Assembly: GCA_029891345.1 (NCBI GenBank)
Contig: CM057000.1
Span: 140,290,163-140,354,162 of the forward strand
Origin: Dryococelus australis
Lineage: Eukaryota > Arthropoda > Insecta > Phasmatodea > Phasmatidae
DNA: 64,000 nt
Direction: 5' to 3'
The translations under genes and the position numbers were made by a program. Under the pieces are notes generated by a model. The model ran no database searches. It had not been told where the DNA came from and saw only the letters and a program-made list of their open reading frames with translations. Shown here piece by piece: positions 11,546 through 21,297 of this stretch (its first letter is position 1; every line of letters starts with the position of its first letter).

Positions 11546-12130
11546 GAGTATTTCCAATACTCATTGCAGATGGCCTGGATGTACCTCCCAACTATTAGAA
11601 TATATTATTACGTAGTCGAGATAGGCGAAACAGAACTCGCTGGTGTAACCTGTTAGTACTTCTGCAGACATTAATCATTGGAATTGTGCGGGGGTGTTTT
11701 TCAAGCGAAAAAGCATTACTCGAAATTGTAGGGTTTCGCTCTCGAGTGTCGTAAAGGCCGTATATTTTCTACTGTCCGGATGGACTGCAATCTGCCAGTA
11801 TCCAGACTCCATGTCAAGAGTACTGAATATTTTAGCCTGGCCAATATCTCGTGTATGAGACAAGTGTATAGCTGGGGAGTGATCAGATGGGTGACTTCAT
11901 TTAGCGATTTGTAATTTACGCAAAATCACAATTTCCCGTCCTTAGGTACAATGACCACATGTGAGTTATGTGGGGAATTTGATGACTCCTTGTTCCCCTG
12001 GTCCTTCCTGTTGTTGACCTGTTCCATGATGAGGTCATGGCGGTGGACTGACACTCGGTATGGACGTTTGTAGATTGGTACTTCAGTTGTAGGTCATATT
12101 TCATGTTGTATGGAACGTGTTTGTTGTAGC
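11546..12130 (-). pseudogene. Ty3/Gypsy reverse transcriptase fragment, element a
   Basis: Read on the - strand, this contains the ordered RT blocks VIVPKDGK, FCVNYKSLNEVTHPI, KIFSTLDMESGYWQIAVHPD, KYTAFTT, FRVMLFRLKNTPAQFQ and, after a stop, the palm motif AYLDYVIIYSNSWEVH. The catalytic Y-x-D-D reads YLDY (complement of 11612-11623), so one of the two catalytic aspartates is lost. The sequence breaks off at VLEIL, about 25 residues after the palm motif, so connection, RNase H and integrase are absent. Motif wording is typical of insect Gypsy elements. It is dead, both by substitution and by truncation. Confidence 0.88.
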
Positions 12131-12610
12131 AGTACTCCTTGTCCGAATGCGCGAGCGTGCTCATCTAGTACGGCTCTTAATTGGTACAACTCTGGCTCTT
12201 CAAGTTCATGGTTAATGCTAATTGGGTCGATGTGCTTTGGCGGGATGTCGTCTGGGTTTTGATACCAGTTTACAGTAATACTTTTGGTTTCTCCCAGATA
12301 GGCTCTACATTGTCCGTTATCTAGAATGCATTGATGGCGGATGAGCCACTGGCACTCTAGTATCACTGATTTGGACATGGTTGATGATACAATAAATTCT
12401 GTTTGTGTAGCGATACTTCAAATTTTTATATTCAGTGTAATTTGGCCGGTTACGTCCAGGGTGGTATCGGGTTGCATCATTCTTACGGTTTGCGGTCTTA
12501 ATTCGACGAGCTGGTTCGGTTTTAACAAATTTCTTCTGATAAAATTTCTGGTGGCCGCCGAGTCAAGTATGGCTAATACCCAGTCATTATTTACCTCCAC
12601 CTCTATGTGT
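12131..12610 (-). pseudogene. Retropepsin and pre-RT linker, element a
   Basis: The upstream part (12418-12600) reads NNDWVLAILDSAATRNFI, with the active-site motif D-S-A-A-T, followed by RRNLLKPNQLVELRPQ and a beta-rich stretch (LDVTGQITLNIKI). After a frame break, 12094-12378 continues with ILECQWLIRHQCILD (the I-L-G-x-x-W-L family block) and an acidic linker (ELEEPELYQLRAVLDEHARAF) that leads into RT. The order Gag, PR, RT is standard for Gypsy. The active-site Asp is retained but the frame is broken. Confidence 0.75.
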
Positions 12611-12779
12611 GGGGCTACGGGAATCTGTAATTCCTCACTTAATACCTGGAGGATGGGCCCTTGTGAACCGGTGGTGGTGTCCCGCTTCGTACCCCAGCGT
12701 CGGAGTTTCCCGTCTTGGTTCTAGGAGTTGGTTTTCCAGCTGTGCGTGTGGGGATATTTGACTGTGGTGTGGCAATTCG

Positions 12780-13480
12780 GTTTGGTTGAACGTAACCCCC
12801 CTCTGGTTTCCGGGGACAATCCTTGTTCTAATGTTTCTCCAAACAGAAACAACATTTGAGTACGGGTGCCACTCGAGGGGTTGAGGTTGGCATGCCTTTA
12901 AGAGACGCAACCGGTGGTGTTCATATCTCTGGGATCATGGCTGATACTGGTTTTTTGAGCCTTGTCTGGGCTGCAAAGTTTTGCGCGCTTCTCTGTCTTC
13001 ATCAACTAATTCGTCCAAGGTGGTGGGTCTAGCCATCAGGAGCACGTTCCTGAGATTCGGCAGTAACATTTAACTGATGTAATAAACTGCGGTAGCTTTG
13101 TCTACTCTGGGGAACAAACGAAACATTTGCTCCTTCCTTCGTATGATGATTTCTTCTTCTTCGTCGAGTATCTGGGTCTGGCTATAAAACTGTGTCGTTA
13201 GCCTTGCCAACACCTCCTCGCCCGTGAATTCTGCCGTTATCCAGTTAATAAACTGCTTCCAGTATGTTAAGGATTGTCCGTATCTTTCCCACCATGTGAG
13301 GCCTAGGCCCTTCAAATGCAGTTGGGCCCGGTCGACCCATTGTTTCGGCTGGCAGGTCCGTTTCTTTGAATTCTTTTTCACATTCCTGCATGAATGCTAC
13401 TGGGTCTTCGTGTGGGCGACCTACAAAGTTGGTAATTTGAATTTCGTCGTGTCTACCGGTTGCTGGATGGCCAGGTGACG
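12780..13480 (-). pseudogene. Gag capsid domain and zinc knuckle, element a
   Basis: Capsid-like blocks on the - strand: ITNFVGRPHEDPVAFMQECE, LPAKQWVDRAQLHLKGL, WWERYGQSLTYWKQFINWIT, EFTGEEVLARLTTQFYSQTQ and an acidic stretch. These match the D-P-x-x-F-x-x-x-C-E and K-Q-W-V patterns shared by all four elements here. About 100 residues downstream, near 12810-12850, CCFCLEKH-x-NKDCPRK is a CCHC-type zinc knuckle (the first spacings fit C-X2-C-X3-H-X4-C) with an in-frame stop. Frameshifts separate the parts. Confidence 0.75.
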
Positions 13481-13539
13481 TTCCAGGTTGGATATATATC
13501 TGGGAGACTTGGATCTGCGGAGTGAGAGATGTGCTTTCT

Positions 13540-13935
13540 TCAGCATCTCTCGCATTGGTAGGCCATCCCGGGCATAGGGACCCGTTCGTCAGGCCATCCT
13601 ATGCATAGGTGGTGATAGGGTTCACTGCACGTCGTGCATCTGATGCGGTTAATGCCTCGGCCAGGACATGTAATTTCATTGCAGAAACTTGTAGGCTGTT
13701 GACTGCAAGCAGTACAGCGGTACTCTAATCCGTCTGTATCCCAGGTCTCTTCACACCAGCCTATGCAGGCATAATGAAAGAGTTTAGTGCAGTAGGTGCG
13801 TTTTATCCTTAGTGTGCCCTGGCCGGGACAATCGGCATGACTACACTGTACGTTGGATACGTTGTGTTCATTGTCGGAGTTTTCGCTGGTGACAGCATTG
13901 ACCTCGTCGTCTGACATGGTAGCAAAACACTCCAC
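13540..13935 (-). CDS. Gag N-terminus with two PHD-like zinc fingers, element a
   Basis: A 131-codon open stretch. From residue 31 the first finger is C31-X4-C36-X9-R46-X2-C49-X4-H54-X2-C57-X16-C74-X2-C77, lacking only the third Cys. The second is complete: C85-X4-C90-X9-C100-X2-C103-X4-H108-X2-C111-X16-C128-X2-C131. The C4HC3 order and the H-x-x-C spacing are those of PHD fingers, and each H-x-x-C is followed by IGW. The leader M-S-D-D-E-V matches element g, so the real start is probably the second Met (residue 7). The stop falls directly after the last Cys, and the capsid continues in other frames. PHD fingers usually read histone tails; a targeting role in Gag is inference. Confidence 0.8.
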   Translation of the reverse strand: MECFATMSDDEVNAVTSENSDNEHNVSNVQCSHADCPGQGTLRIKRTYCTKLFHYACIGWCEETWDTDGLEYRCTACSQQPTSFCNEITCPGRGINRIRCTTCSEPYHHLCIGWPDERVPMPGMAYQCERC

Positions 13936-14048
13936 GGGGTGTTTTGAGGACTCCCCGAAGTCCGCTTGACTGATCGTTTCGACCCTTAGTTCTAGGGGTA
14001 TGGTTGGTGTAGTTTGTGCTGTTTACTGCGCACAGCTATTTGTTTGAC

Positions 14049-14066
14049 GCCCCACGTTGGGCGCCA
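14049..14066 (-). other. Primer-binding site, tRNA-Lys type (element a)
   Basis: On the - strand this reads TGGCGCCCAACGTGGGGC, an exact match to the tRNA-Lys(1,2) type primer-binding site, 10 nt from the LTR end at 14077. Confidence 0.85.
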
Positions 14067-14076
14067 GAAAATCTCT

Positions 14077-14150
14077 TGACGCGTGCCCGATTAAACTGAC
14101 TTGGCTCATTGGTCAAGGATTTTGTCCGCTAGCCCAAAAGCGTGAGACCA
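14077..14150 (-). repeat. Remnant of the 5' LTR of element a
   Basis: TGACGCGTGCCC followed by GATTTTGTCCGCTAGCCCAA matches the 3' end of LTRs e and g, but homology stops near 14150. From there on the sequence belongs to element b, so this is a broken junction. Confidence 0.6.
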
Positions 14151-15100
14151 GCATTCTGGGTGCTGGCGACATCTGCTTCATCTCTAGCTCTCGTGGCAGT
14201 GGACTGTTGTTTCTCGGCAACGGCGCGGGTGACTAGTGCGTGATACTCACTTTCACTGTTTGCTCCCGATGCTGGAGGATATTGCAGATGGCCATAGTGC
14301 ACACAGTCGAACGGTAAATCAGGGCACACAGGCGAACAGTAAATCACCTTCGCTGGTTCGTGGCCCGGGTATCATAACTCTCCTCCTCTCCAGCCTTTTC
14401 CGATGAGCTGCTGGTGCCGTTCGCCATGTTGACTGACCCTTTCCACTGTTCTTAACAAGGGCTGCGGTAGACTTTCTCCCTCGGCTCGTCCACTCTCTCC
14501 TTTCTTGCCTGGGAAGATGGGAAGGGTAGGGTAGCAGCGTGTGCATCCTAATGTCCCTATCCTGGAGGGGCTCCACCATTTCAGGGGGGGGTGTTGCCGG
14601 GACTGTGCCTGGAGGGAGTGCATAGGCTGCCATATCCAGGTCATCGTCCGGGGTGGGCACTTCTTCAGCCGCAGAGAAGAAGGCCGGGGAGATTCGTACA
14701 TCGCTGCGGTCAAAGTTTTGGGTGATCCCTGAAAATCAACAGCCAGGTGAGGTGCAGGAAGGGGGACGAGAGGGGTTCGCTGCCTAACCACCATGCTTTC
14801 GGGGGTGGTTGAAAGGGAGTGTCCCTTCACTAACTTAGCTCGAATGGGTTGGCTCTCAGTGTGTTAAGCGATCATCTGGATCATGCCATGATGGCTCTGA
14901 TTGGACACACGGTGGTGTCTGGCGGGATCTGAACTGTGAACTGTCACTTGAGCAATGCGAATATGGGTTTCTAGTGGGGAAGAACTACCTATGGAAATTC
15001 TCCCGGGGGTACGAGCTGTAGGATGGGAGAGAGGGACTGCTGTTCTCCCTGAGTCCTGCAAGGGTGATCTACTGTCGCGAGGTGGAGAGGGACGCTTCAT
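14151..15100 (-). pseudogene. Pro-rich region downstream of Gag, element b
   Basis: Overlapping - strand open stretches (14319-14660, 14372-14830, 14864-15100) are rich in Pro, Ser, Arg and Gln (for example PRDSRSPLQDSGRTAVPLSH). They follow the Gag of element b. No protease or RT motif is visible. The composition is like the spacer downstream of Gag in the other copies. The sequence is cut at about 14150 by the LTR remnant of element a. Confidence 0.4.
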
Positions 15101-15373
15101 CCACCTCGGAGGTGTCTGGGGTTCGGTTCTCGCAGAGGGTTTTGTCCCTGATTCGTGCCCGTCTTGGCTGTAGTACTGTTGTTGGCGGCCTTGAGTTGGA
15201 GTTTACACGTGACGTAGGGTGTATGCAAACCTGTAGGAGGTTTAAGGGTCTCCCATTGGTCAGGTTGTTGTTTACCGTTCTGACGAAAGGGGCTACATAT
15301 TTCTGGGTTGAGTGGCTGCACGTTTGGTGGGTGGGAAGGAGAACTGCGTGTCTCCTGGGGCCGCAGTTTTGGG

Positions 15374-16300
15374 CAGTCCCGGTTAAAGTGCCACTCCGGG
15401 CAATACCAATAGCGTGGCAAGGGGGCAGCGAGGTTTGTCAAGGTTGTGTTGCACCCTGCAGACGGTCTGGGGAAGAGGGCTGTGCTAGCAGCCTTGGCAC
15501 ATGCCATCTGTTCCTTCCCGGGAGGGGGCGTTCATTCATTTCTAGCTCCTGTGCTCTGTCTGTGGGTTCCTCGACCGTCTGGGTCCTGGGCTTGACTAAT
15601 AGGTTCCTCAACGAGGGCAGGAGGGTGCAAGTGATACATCTGATGCATCGCCCCTTTGGTCTGGTCAGGGTATACTCTTTTATGAAGGCGTTCTTTCTGC
15701 CTTTAAACAGCTCTACTTCCTCGTCGTTTCTTTGTATTCGGGAATGTAGATCTGTTATAAGAGCTGAAAGGATCTTGTTGCTCGCCAGAAAAATGTGACA
15801 CAAGCTGAGCTTTAAAAACTGTGGCCAACCTTCCACAAACTCGCTGTATTTCTCAAACCATTTTCTGGTGGGCCTGTTGAGTTGTTGGCGAGCTCTGCCC
15901 ACCCATTGTTTGCACGGGATGAGGTGTTCCCTCAGTTCCCGTTCACACTGAACTATGAATTTTTCCGGGTCATCGTGCGGTTTCCCATTAAACTCGAGCA
16001 GAGTTATCTCGCAGGGCAGCCCTGAAATGACCATGCTGTGCCTGTGGGTTGGGTTGTGTAGTTTGTACGTCTGCTCCCTTTGGCAGACTTTGCATTGGTA
16101 TACGTGGCCGGGGTTTTGGACTCGTTCGTCCGTCCAGCCTATGCAAGCGCGGTGGAAATCATTGTTACATAATATGTAGTGGACAATGTATCTCCCTTGG
16201 CCCTCACACTCGAGCAAGGCATATTGCTTACCCCGGCAGCATTTATCTCGGCTCGTGTCCTGCGCACTTCAGGCTGACTCGTTACTGAGTCAGACATGGT
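15374..16300 (-). pseudogene. Gag of element b: one PHD-like finger, capsid, knuckle
   Basis: The longest open Gag in the window (259 codons, 15438-16217). It opens inside a PHD-like finger: C4-X9-Y14-X2-C17-X4-H22-X2-C25-X16-C42-X2-C45, with CIGWTDERV after the His. Directly behind comes the capsid: LLEFNGKPHDDPEKFIVQCE, IPCKQWVGRARQQLN, WFEKYSEFVEGWPQFLK, LHSRIQRNDEEVELF. An acidic patch and a Thr/Glu tail follow, and in another frame a CCHC-like knuckle with a damaged first Cys (WYCPEWHFNRDCPK, 15374-15413). Compared with elements a and c there is one finger instead of two. Upstream leader residues MSDSVTSQPE near 16297 resemble the other copies. Confidence 0.78.
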
Positions 16301-16445
16301 AAATCTCTGGGTGCCCCGGGGTGTTTAAATTGACTCCCGGAAGTTGCAGACCGGCTCCTCTACAAGGGGTCATCGAAGGGGGAGGGGAGGGGTGTGACTG
16401 GCTAAATTATCGCTCCCAAGTCTAAGCTACATACATGGAACGTTT

Positions 16446-16463
16446 GCCCCACATTGGGCGCCA
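16446..16463 (-). other. Primer-binding site of element b
   Basis: On the - strand TGGCGCCCAATGTGGGGC, one mismatch to the tRNA-Lys type site. Only two bases separate it from the LTR end at 16466, compared with ten in the other copies. Confidence 0.75.
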
Positions 16464-17005
16464 ATTGACACGCACTCCTCTTTGCTATTAGGGGGATAAT
16501 AGAGGTTAGGGCACTGACCACCCTCCTTGGTGTACCGGAAGAGAGGGGAGTCAAACCCCAGTGTGAGGCGAATGGTGAACGTTTCCCACCCAGGGAGTCC
16601 TATCTTGCTCACGACTAGAGTTGCCAACAGGCAGGACGACAGCTGTCCCGGGGAATATGAGTGGCAAAAGAAATTATGTTTAAGCGAGAGTGACGTGGCT
16701 GTGGGCGATCTGGCCGAACTATAGAGGCTATCCGCAGAGGCCGCGTCGTGTGGCGTGTGGGATGTAGTTGGCAGGGGAGGGGTTCGCACGAGATATGGGA
16801 ACGACCTTACGCGGGAGTCGAATCCGGATGAGTTTTTCGGAAGTCAACTTTATTAGGCAAGAGTTTGATAGGTCCTTCTCTGGGACTACTTGGGGAGCAG
16901 TTACACTGGCTACTGGTGGGGGAGAGTCTGGTTGATTAGAGTGTGGTGGTTCTGATTCGCTCTGCGACCAACAAGCACCTAACAAGTGATCGTAGGGGAG
17001 GGAAT

Positions 17006-17685
17006 TGAGGGAACACCGGAAATCCAGGAGCAGCGGTATGTCCTTGTGGACTCGAAATATTTGCAAACTCCGTCTCCTGTGGATTTCGGCATGCTGCACG
17101 GTTATTCCTCAATTGTGTATTTAATGGCACATGGTACTAAATTTACCACGGATAATTAAATCAATGACAAGGGACTAATACTATAAGTACGGTAGACAAC
17201 GTGTGGGAGGGAAAATAGTCGAGTAATTCAGGGGTAAGTCCTCTGATTCCGTAAGCTGAGGTTCTACGTTACCAGTGGTTGCAATGTTTAGCTCAGCGGT
17301 AACTTGGCGTTGTAAAGAGAGTCATTCTCTACGCCTTATGCGGCTCTTAACGCCACCTCGTGTACTCTGTATGAGTAAAGCTGTCTGCCTTTCTGCTGAT
17401 GTACAGTCCTGGGTTTATGACTTTGATAGTCTCACACAAAGCCCTGTCATGCATATGTGCTGTCCGGTGTTAGGACAATATTGTGGGTAACTGAGGGAAC
17501 ACCGGAAATCCAGGAGCAGCGGTATGTCCTTGTGGACTCGAAATATTTGCAAACTCCGTCTCCTGTGGATTTCGGCATGCTGCACGGTTATTCCTCAATT
17601 GTGTATTTAATAGCACATGGTACTAAATTTACCACGGATAATTAAATCAATGACAAGGGACTAATACTATAAGTACGGTAGACAA
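17006..17685. repeat. 194-bp direct duplication inside the LTR
   Basis: Bases 17006-17199 recur at 17492-17685 (shift 486 bp). The only difference I noticed is TTTAATGGCACATGG versus TTTAATAGCACATGG. The near identity contrasts with the heavy divergence of the surrounding LTRs, so the duplication is recent or an assembly effect. Confidence 0.85.
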
Positions 17686-17997
17686 ATAGTTCAATTTTCA
17701 TGTAATATTTACTATGCTAAATGAAATGGGTGGAAAGTCTCGGCTAACTTATACAAAAATTAACTAGCTAAAATATTTATAATCAATATTTCTGCACTGG
17801 AAACAGGCAAAGATGAGTCTGGTAAAATAATTAAAACAAAACCAAATCCCAAATCTCTTATTTACGCTATTCACAACGTATCCTTAGCAACGGGGTTAAC
17901 CAGGAGGGCGTTAGTATTGCGACGACCTGCTACCACGGGAGTCAAAGGAAGTTGACTTTGGTAAAGGGTAGTGGGGTGCAGGATTGCGTATTACCTC

Positions 17998-17999
<2 letters not shown>

Positions 18000-18030
<31 letters not shown>
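18000..18030. repeat. GA dinucleotide microsatellite
   Basis: An uninterrupted (GA)n run inside the U3-like part of the LTR. A second short GA run lies at about 18165-18180. Confidence 0.9.
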
Positions 18031-18032
<2 letters not shown>

Positions 18033-18754
18033 GCCCGTGCAGTCAGCTGGTGTGGACGAGCCTTCGCAAGCTACTGGGGTTGCGCTGCCTTCACTAGTTG
18101 CTGGTATGCTGCCTTCTCAAGCGACTGGGCAGGAGTTCGAAGCCGTTCTCAGGTTGAGGAGAGGAGAGAGAGAGAGAGAGGTCTTCTTGCAGACCAGGGA
18201 GATCACACTGATGTACACGTACGGTGAGCCCGGCATCTCTACTTTAGCGTGGTTCTGGACTTCCTTATATATAGAAAAATCCCTTGATCAGCGATCTTCC
18301 AGGGTTGTGGGGGTAGAGTAGATTTCCAATGCAGGGGTAGGTTTATTAGTGTAGTGGCAACGCTCATTTCTTATCTCCTCACTTGGAGGTGACGACAAAT
18401 TAAAACCTGTCTTCCTGAGGCTGGTGGGTTCTGACGTCACAAGGTCGCAGGGGTGCTGCCATCTCGTGGGTTTGCTGGAACTTCTTCCACAGCTAAATAG
18501 TAGGGTCGAATTTTGTCAAAAATATTTTGTTTAATTTTTGGGGTGTCGCTTGCATGCAGGATTTCGGGCAGACTGTACATTTCATAATTAAGTGCATCAA
18601 TTACTTTTACGTATGCGGCTGTCCAATGCGTGGAGTCTCCTTGCTCGATATGTGAAATTACTTTGCCACTATTAATTAATGACTTGCCTCGAGCTCTGGT
18701 TGCTCGTAGATGGGGCAAAGTTGCCCATAGAGCGCGTATCTGTGCTACACAGCA

Positions 18755-19694
18755 TGTTGGCATTTGTCAACATAGAAGATGGGAGTGGAGGGTCTGTGTT
18801 TCCGTTGCTCAACATCCATGTTCTGGTTTGATTGCTAGAGGAAAGGTTAAGATTGGCTCTTTTTCCTTAGCTATACCGGTGGGTCCTTGTGTGTGCCCGG
18901 AAGGTTTGCATGGAATGCCGGTGTTTATGTTGCTCTACGATCCGGATGCGGTTGGAGGTGGGTCTAAGACTTGCCTCTGTTCCTCATTGACATTGCGGGA
19001 TGTTTCCTGTTGCACAGACAACTGGGTTGGAACGTCGGTGTCTCCGTTGCTCAACTTTCTGTTTGTGGTAGTTTCTCTAGTTCAAGAGTCTGCTTCATGG
19101 AAGCCAGTTTGACCTCGACTCTTGGCTCTAGAGGAGTAGCAGGCTGTGGGTAAGGTATTTGTGGTGCTTCCATTTCCTATGTCTGTGGTGATCTGGATCA
19201 TTCTGAAATCCAACTTGGCCTGCGAAGTGTTCGGCAGGATTCCCTATGCATAGGACTTCGCGAGAACACTTCACTACTTTGGCTGTGATCTTCTGGTCAT
19301 AATTGGTAGGTGTCGAGGGCAGGGATCTGACGGAGACTGCCTCTCGGCGCTTCAGAAAGTCTATTCTCTGCGACAGAGAATAACATTGCCCCCCTTCAGT
19401 ATCTGGGGTTCTTGCCTCTGACATCTTGGTAGGCCTAGGTATGATTTCGGGAGATACTCTGATAGGCATAGGTTCTTGATTGAGGGTCTGGGACCACGAA
19501 AGCTCTTGGTCCGGGGCCTCTGTGGAGTGAGACTGCGCATGATGTCAGGCTCTTCGGGCATGGCTTCTGGTCTTCGTAGGGTGCTTTAGGGCCAGCTGGT
19601 GCACTTCTACATGCAACTGTTGAAGGCGGATTGGTGTATGGGGAGGGGTAGCATTAAGCTGGCTACCCTCCCAGTTGGTCGTGGTTCCTCCATC
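18755..19694 (-). other. Post-protease region of element c, no pol recognised
   Basis: Minus-strand open stretches (19128-19469 and 19361-19561) are basic and Pro/Gln-rich, for example RSLPSTPTNYDQKITAKVVK. I find no reverse transcriptase, RNase H or integrase motif between the protease and the LTR. With only about 0.94 kb available, a full pol cannot fit. Weak similarity to the post-protease region of element g suggests a shared non-pol tail. Confidence 0.45.
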
Positions 19695-19990
19695 TCATCC
19701 CAGTTGGATGCAGCATTGTCCGCAATTCAGGATGCAATGCTGCTGAAGCAGCCATGGTTGCCCCAAAATCACAGGTTCCCCAATGTGGGGAGTAACCAGA
19801 AAGTTAACATGTGATGTCTTGCAATGAACCCTGATCGTTAACCTTATTTCTCCTTTTGTCTTAAGAGGGAGATCTGATTGTGCCATCTGAACTTTCCTTT
19901 CAACAGGGGTCAGTCGGGCTCGTTTGGTGGGGCGTGACCAGGTCGCTCCTGAGAAAATTACCAGGGGCTGCCGTATCTAGCATTACCACG
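19695..19990 (-). pseudogene. Retropepsin of element c
   Basis: The - strand reads MAQSDLPLKTKGEIRLTIRV, then NFLVTPHIGEPVILGQPWLL and a C-terminal HCILNCGQCCIQLG. The I-G-E-P-V-I-L-G-Q-P-W-L-L block matches the retropepsin C-terminal part in elements a and g. The active-site segment lies upstream in another frame (19930-19990, beside LDTAAPGNF-like codons) and is disrupted. Confidence 0.6.
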
Positions 19991-19995
19991 GTAAT

Positions 19996-21170
19996 TTATT
20001 TGTTTACGTGGACCTCTACACGGGGCGCTTCAGGGAAATAACGCCCCTTTGTTAAATTTGGGACCGTGACCATAAAATTTCCCCCATGTTCCAGTCCTGG
20101 GTTGATCCTCTCTCTCTTTATCCAGAAATCTATGTGGAGATGTTGGCTCATGCAGTACCGGCACTTGAGGGTATTAGGAGGCGTAGAGGCCGGCACGTGG
20201 CCTCTCAGTGTTATCTCCTCCCCCTTGTCTAGCTGTCTGTGGTCTAGCGCGGTCTGATCAGTAGTTCTTCAATTGACTGCGGCCTCAGGACTTGTAGAAA
20301 ATTACGCAGCTTATGTATTAGCATTCTAGCTATGGAATGTACACAGCTTTCCTTGTCCGTTATTTCAGGGAAAAGGCATTGGTATATTCTTACTTTGTGC
20401 CTTATAAATAGTTTGGCCTCTTCATCCATGTCCTGCATCTCGCTATGGAATTTGGTGGTTAGTCTGGCCAGTACTTCTTCGCCAGTAAACACTGTTCCCA
20501 AACGACTACAGAATTGCCTCCAGTCTGTAATAAATTTGCCATAGCGATCCCTCCGTTCTCGTACCTGTCCTTTTAGATGCATTTGTGCGTTGCTAACCCA
20601 CTGTTTCGTTGGGAGATCGGACTTCCTAAACTCCCTCTCTCATTCCGTGGTGAATACAAGTGCTCGTGGGGGTCGTTCCGCAAAATCCGGGATTTGGGGT
20701 CCCAGGTCGCAGCCCATGGCATGATATCCTGGAACAGTTCTCGGCTGTCTTGATGAACGTGATCGGTGGGGATGGTTTTCATAGTCTTGTCTACACATCT
20801 TGCATCTGTACACTAGTCCAGCCTAGTAACCCTCTTGTCGGGCCAGTCTATGCAAGCATGGTGGTACGGCTCATTACAAATTGTGCACCGTATTTTGTTA
20901 ACGCCATACCCTGGACACATAACTTAGTTACAAAAGGTGGTTTGTTGGTCCGGACAGCCTTCACACCTATATTTGAGTCCCTCGGTACTCCTTTCTTCTT
21001 TCACCCATCCTATGCAAAGATACTGGAATGGTTTATGACAGTGGGCGCATGTAATGTGGAATGTGCCAGTACCCTTGCAGTTAGTATAGCCACATTTTAT
21101 TGTTGGCAACGTCCACCATGTTTTTGGTTGCAGATTCGATTGTGTTAATGTCTATGAGTGACATTGTGGT
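19996..21170 (-). pseudogene. Gag of element c: two PHD-like fingers, capsid, knuckle
   Basis: The leader and first finger are open at 20924-21109: C-X4-C-X9-C-X2-C-X4-Q-X2-C-X16-C-X2-C, complete except that Gln replaces the ligand His. It keeps the third Cys that element a lost, so together the copies give a full C4HC3 consensus. The second finger follows in shifted frames (IRCTIC, EPYHHACI, then CKMC-like codons, about 20790-20920). The capsid at 20244-20650 has LPTKQWVSNAQMHLKGQVRE, TDWRQFCSRLGTVFTGEEVL, ARLTTKFHSEMQDMDEEAKL. A knuckle-like CRYCMSQHLHIDFW sits near 20130-20170 (last Cys is Trp). Multiple frameshifts. Confidence 0.75.
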
Positions 21171-21297
21171 GGCTTGGGTGCCACGGGGTGTTTCAAGACT
21201 CCCCAAAGTCTGGTTACTGATCCCGGTTAAGTCTTAGCTCTCTGGGTCGTTCTGACATGGTAATGTTGTTACTCGTTAAACAGTAATTGACCCTCTG

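Larger units (their letters stand above)
16466..18754 (-). repeat. Long LTR shared by elements b (5') and c (3')
   Basis: Runs from TGACACGCACTCC to CTACACAGCA (about 2.29 kb; TG...CA on the - strand). It is homologous by eye to 21326-23500 throughout, with much divergence. Minus-strand signals: TATA box (complement of 18265-18273, CTATATATAAGGAAGTCC) and AATAAAGTTGACTTCC (complement of about 16839-16854). The b primer site abuts its low-coordinate end, and the internal region of c abuts its high-coordinate end. I found no clear polypurine tract at 18755, so that boundary rests on where homology to the other LTR stops. Confidence 0.55.

Noticed and set aside
15064-15798. 244-codon + strand open stretch
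   Set aside because: It is antisense to the Gag of element b, whose capsid and finger motifs lie on the - strand, so it is a shadow frame.
18437-18763. 108-codon - strand stretch considered as an env-like ORF (LRATRARGKSLIN segment)
   Set aside because: A faint likeness to a basic cleavage site is all there is. The region lies within the LTR homology, the sister copy at 23220-23500 is full of stops, and no signal peptide or membrane anchor is visible.
20660-21148. 162-codon + strand open stretch
   Set aside because: Antisense to the PHD-like and capsid regions of Gag in element c.
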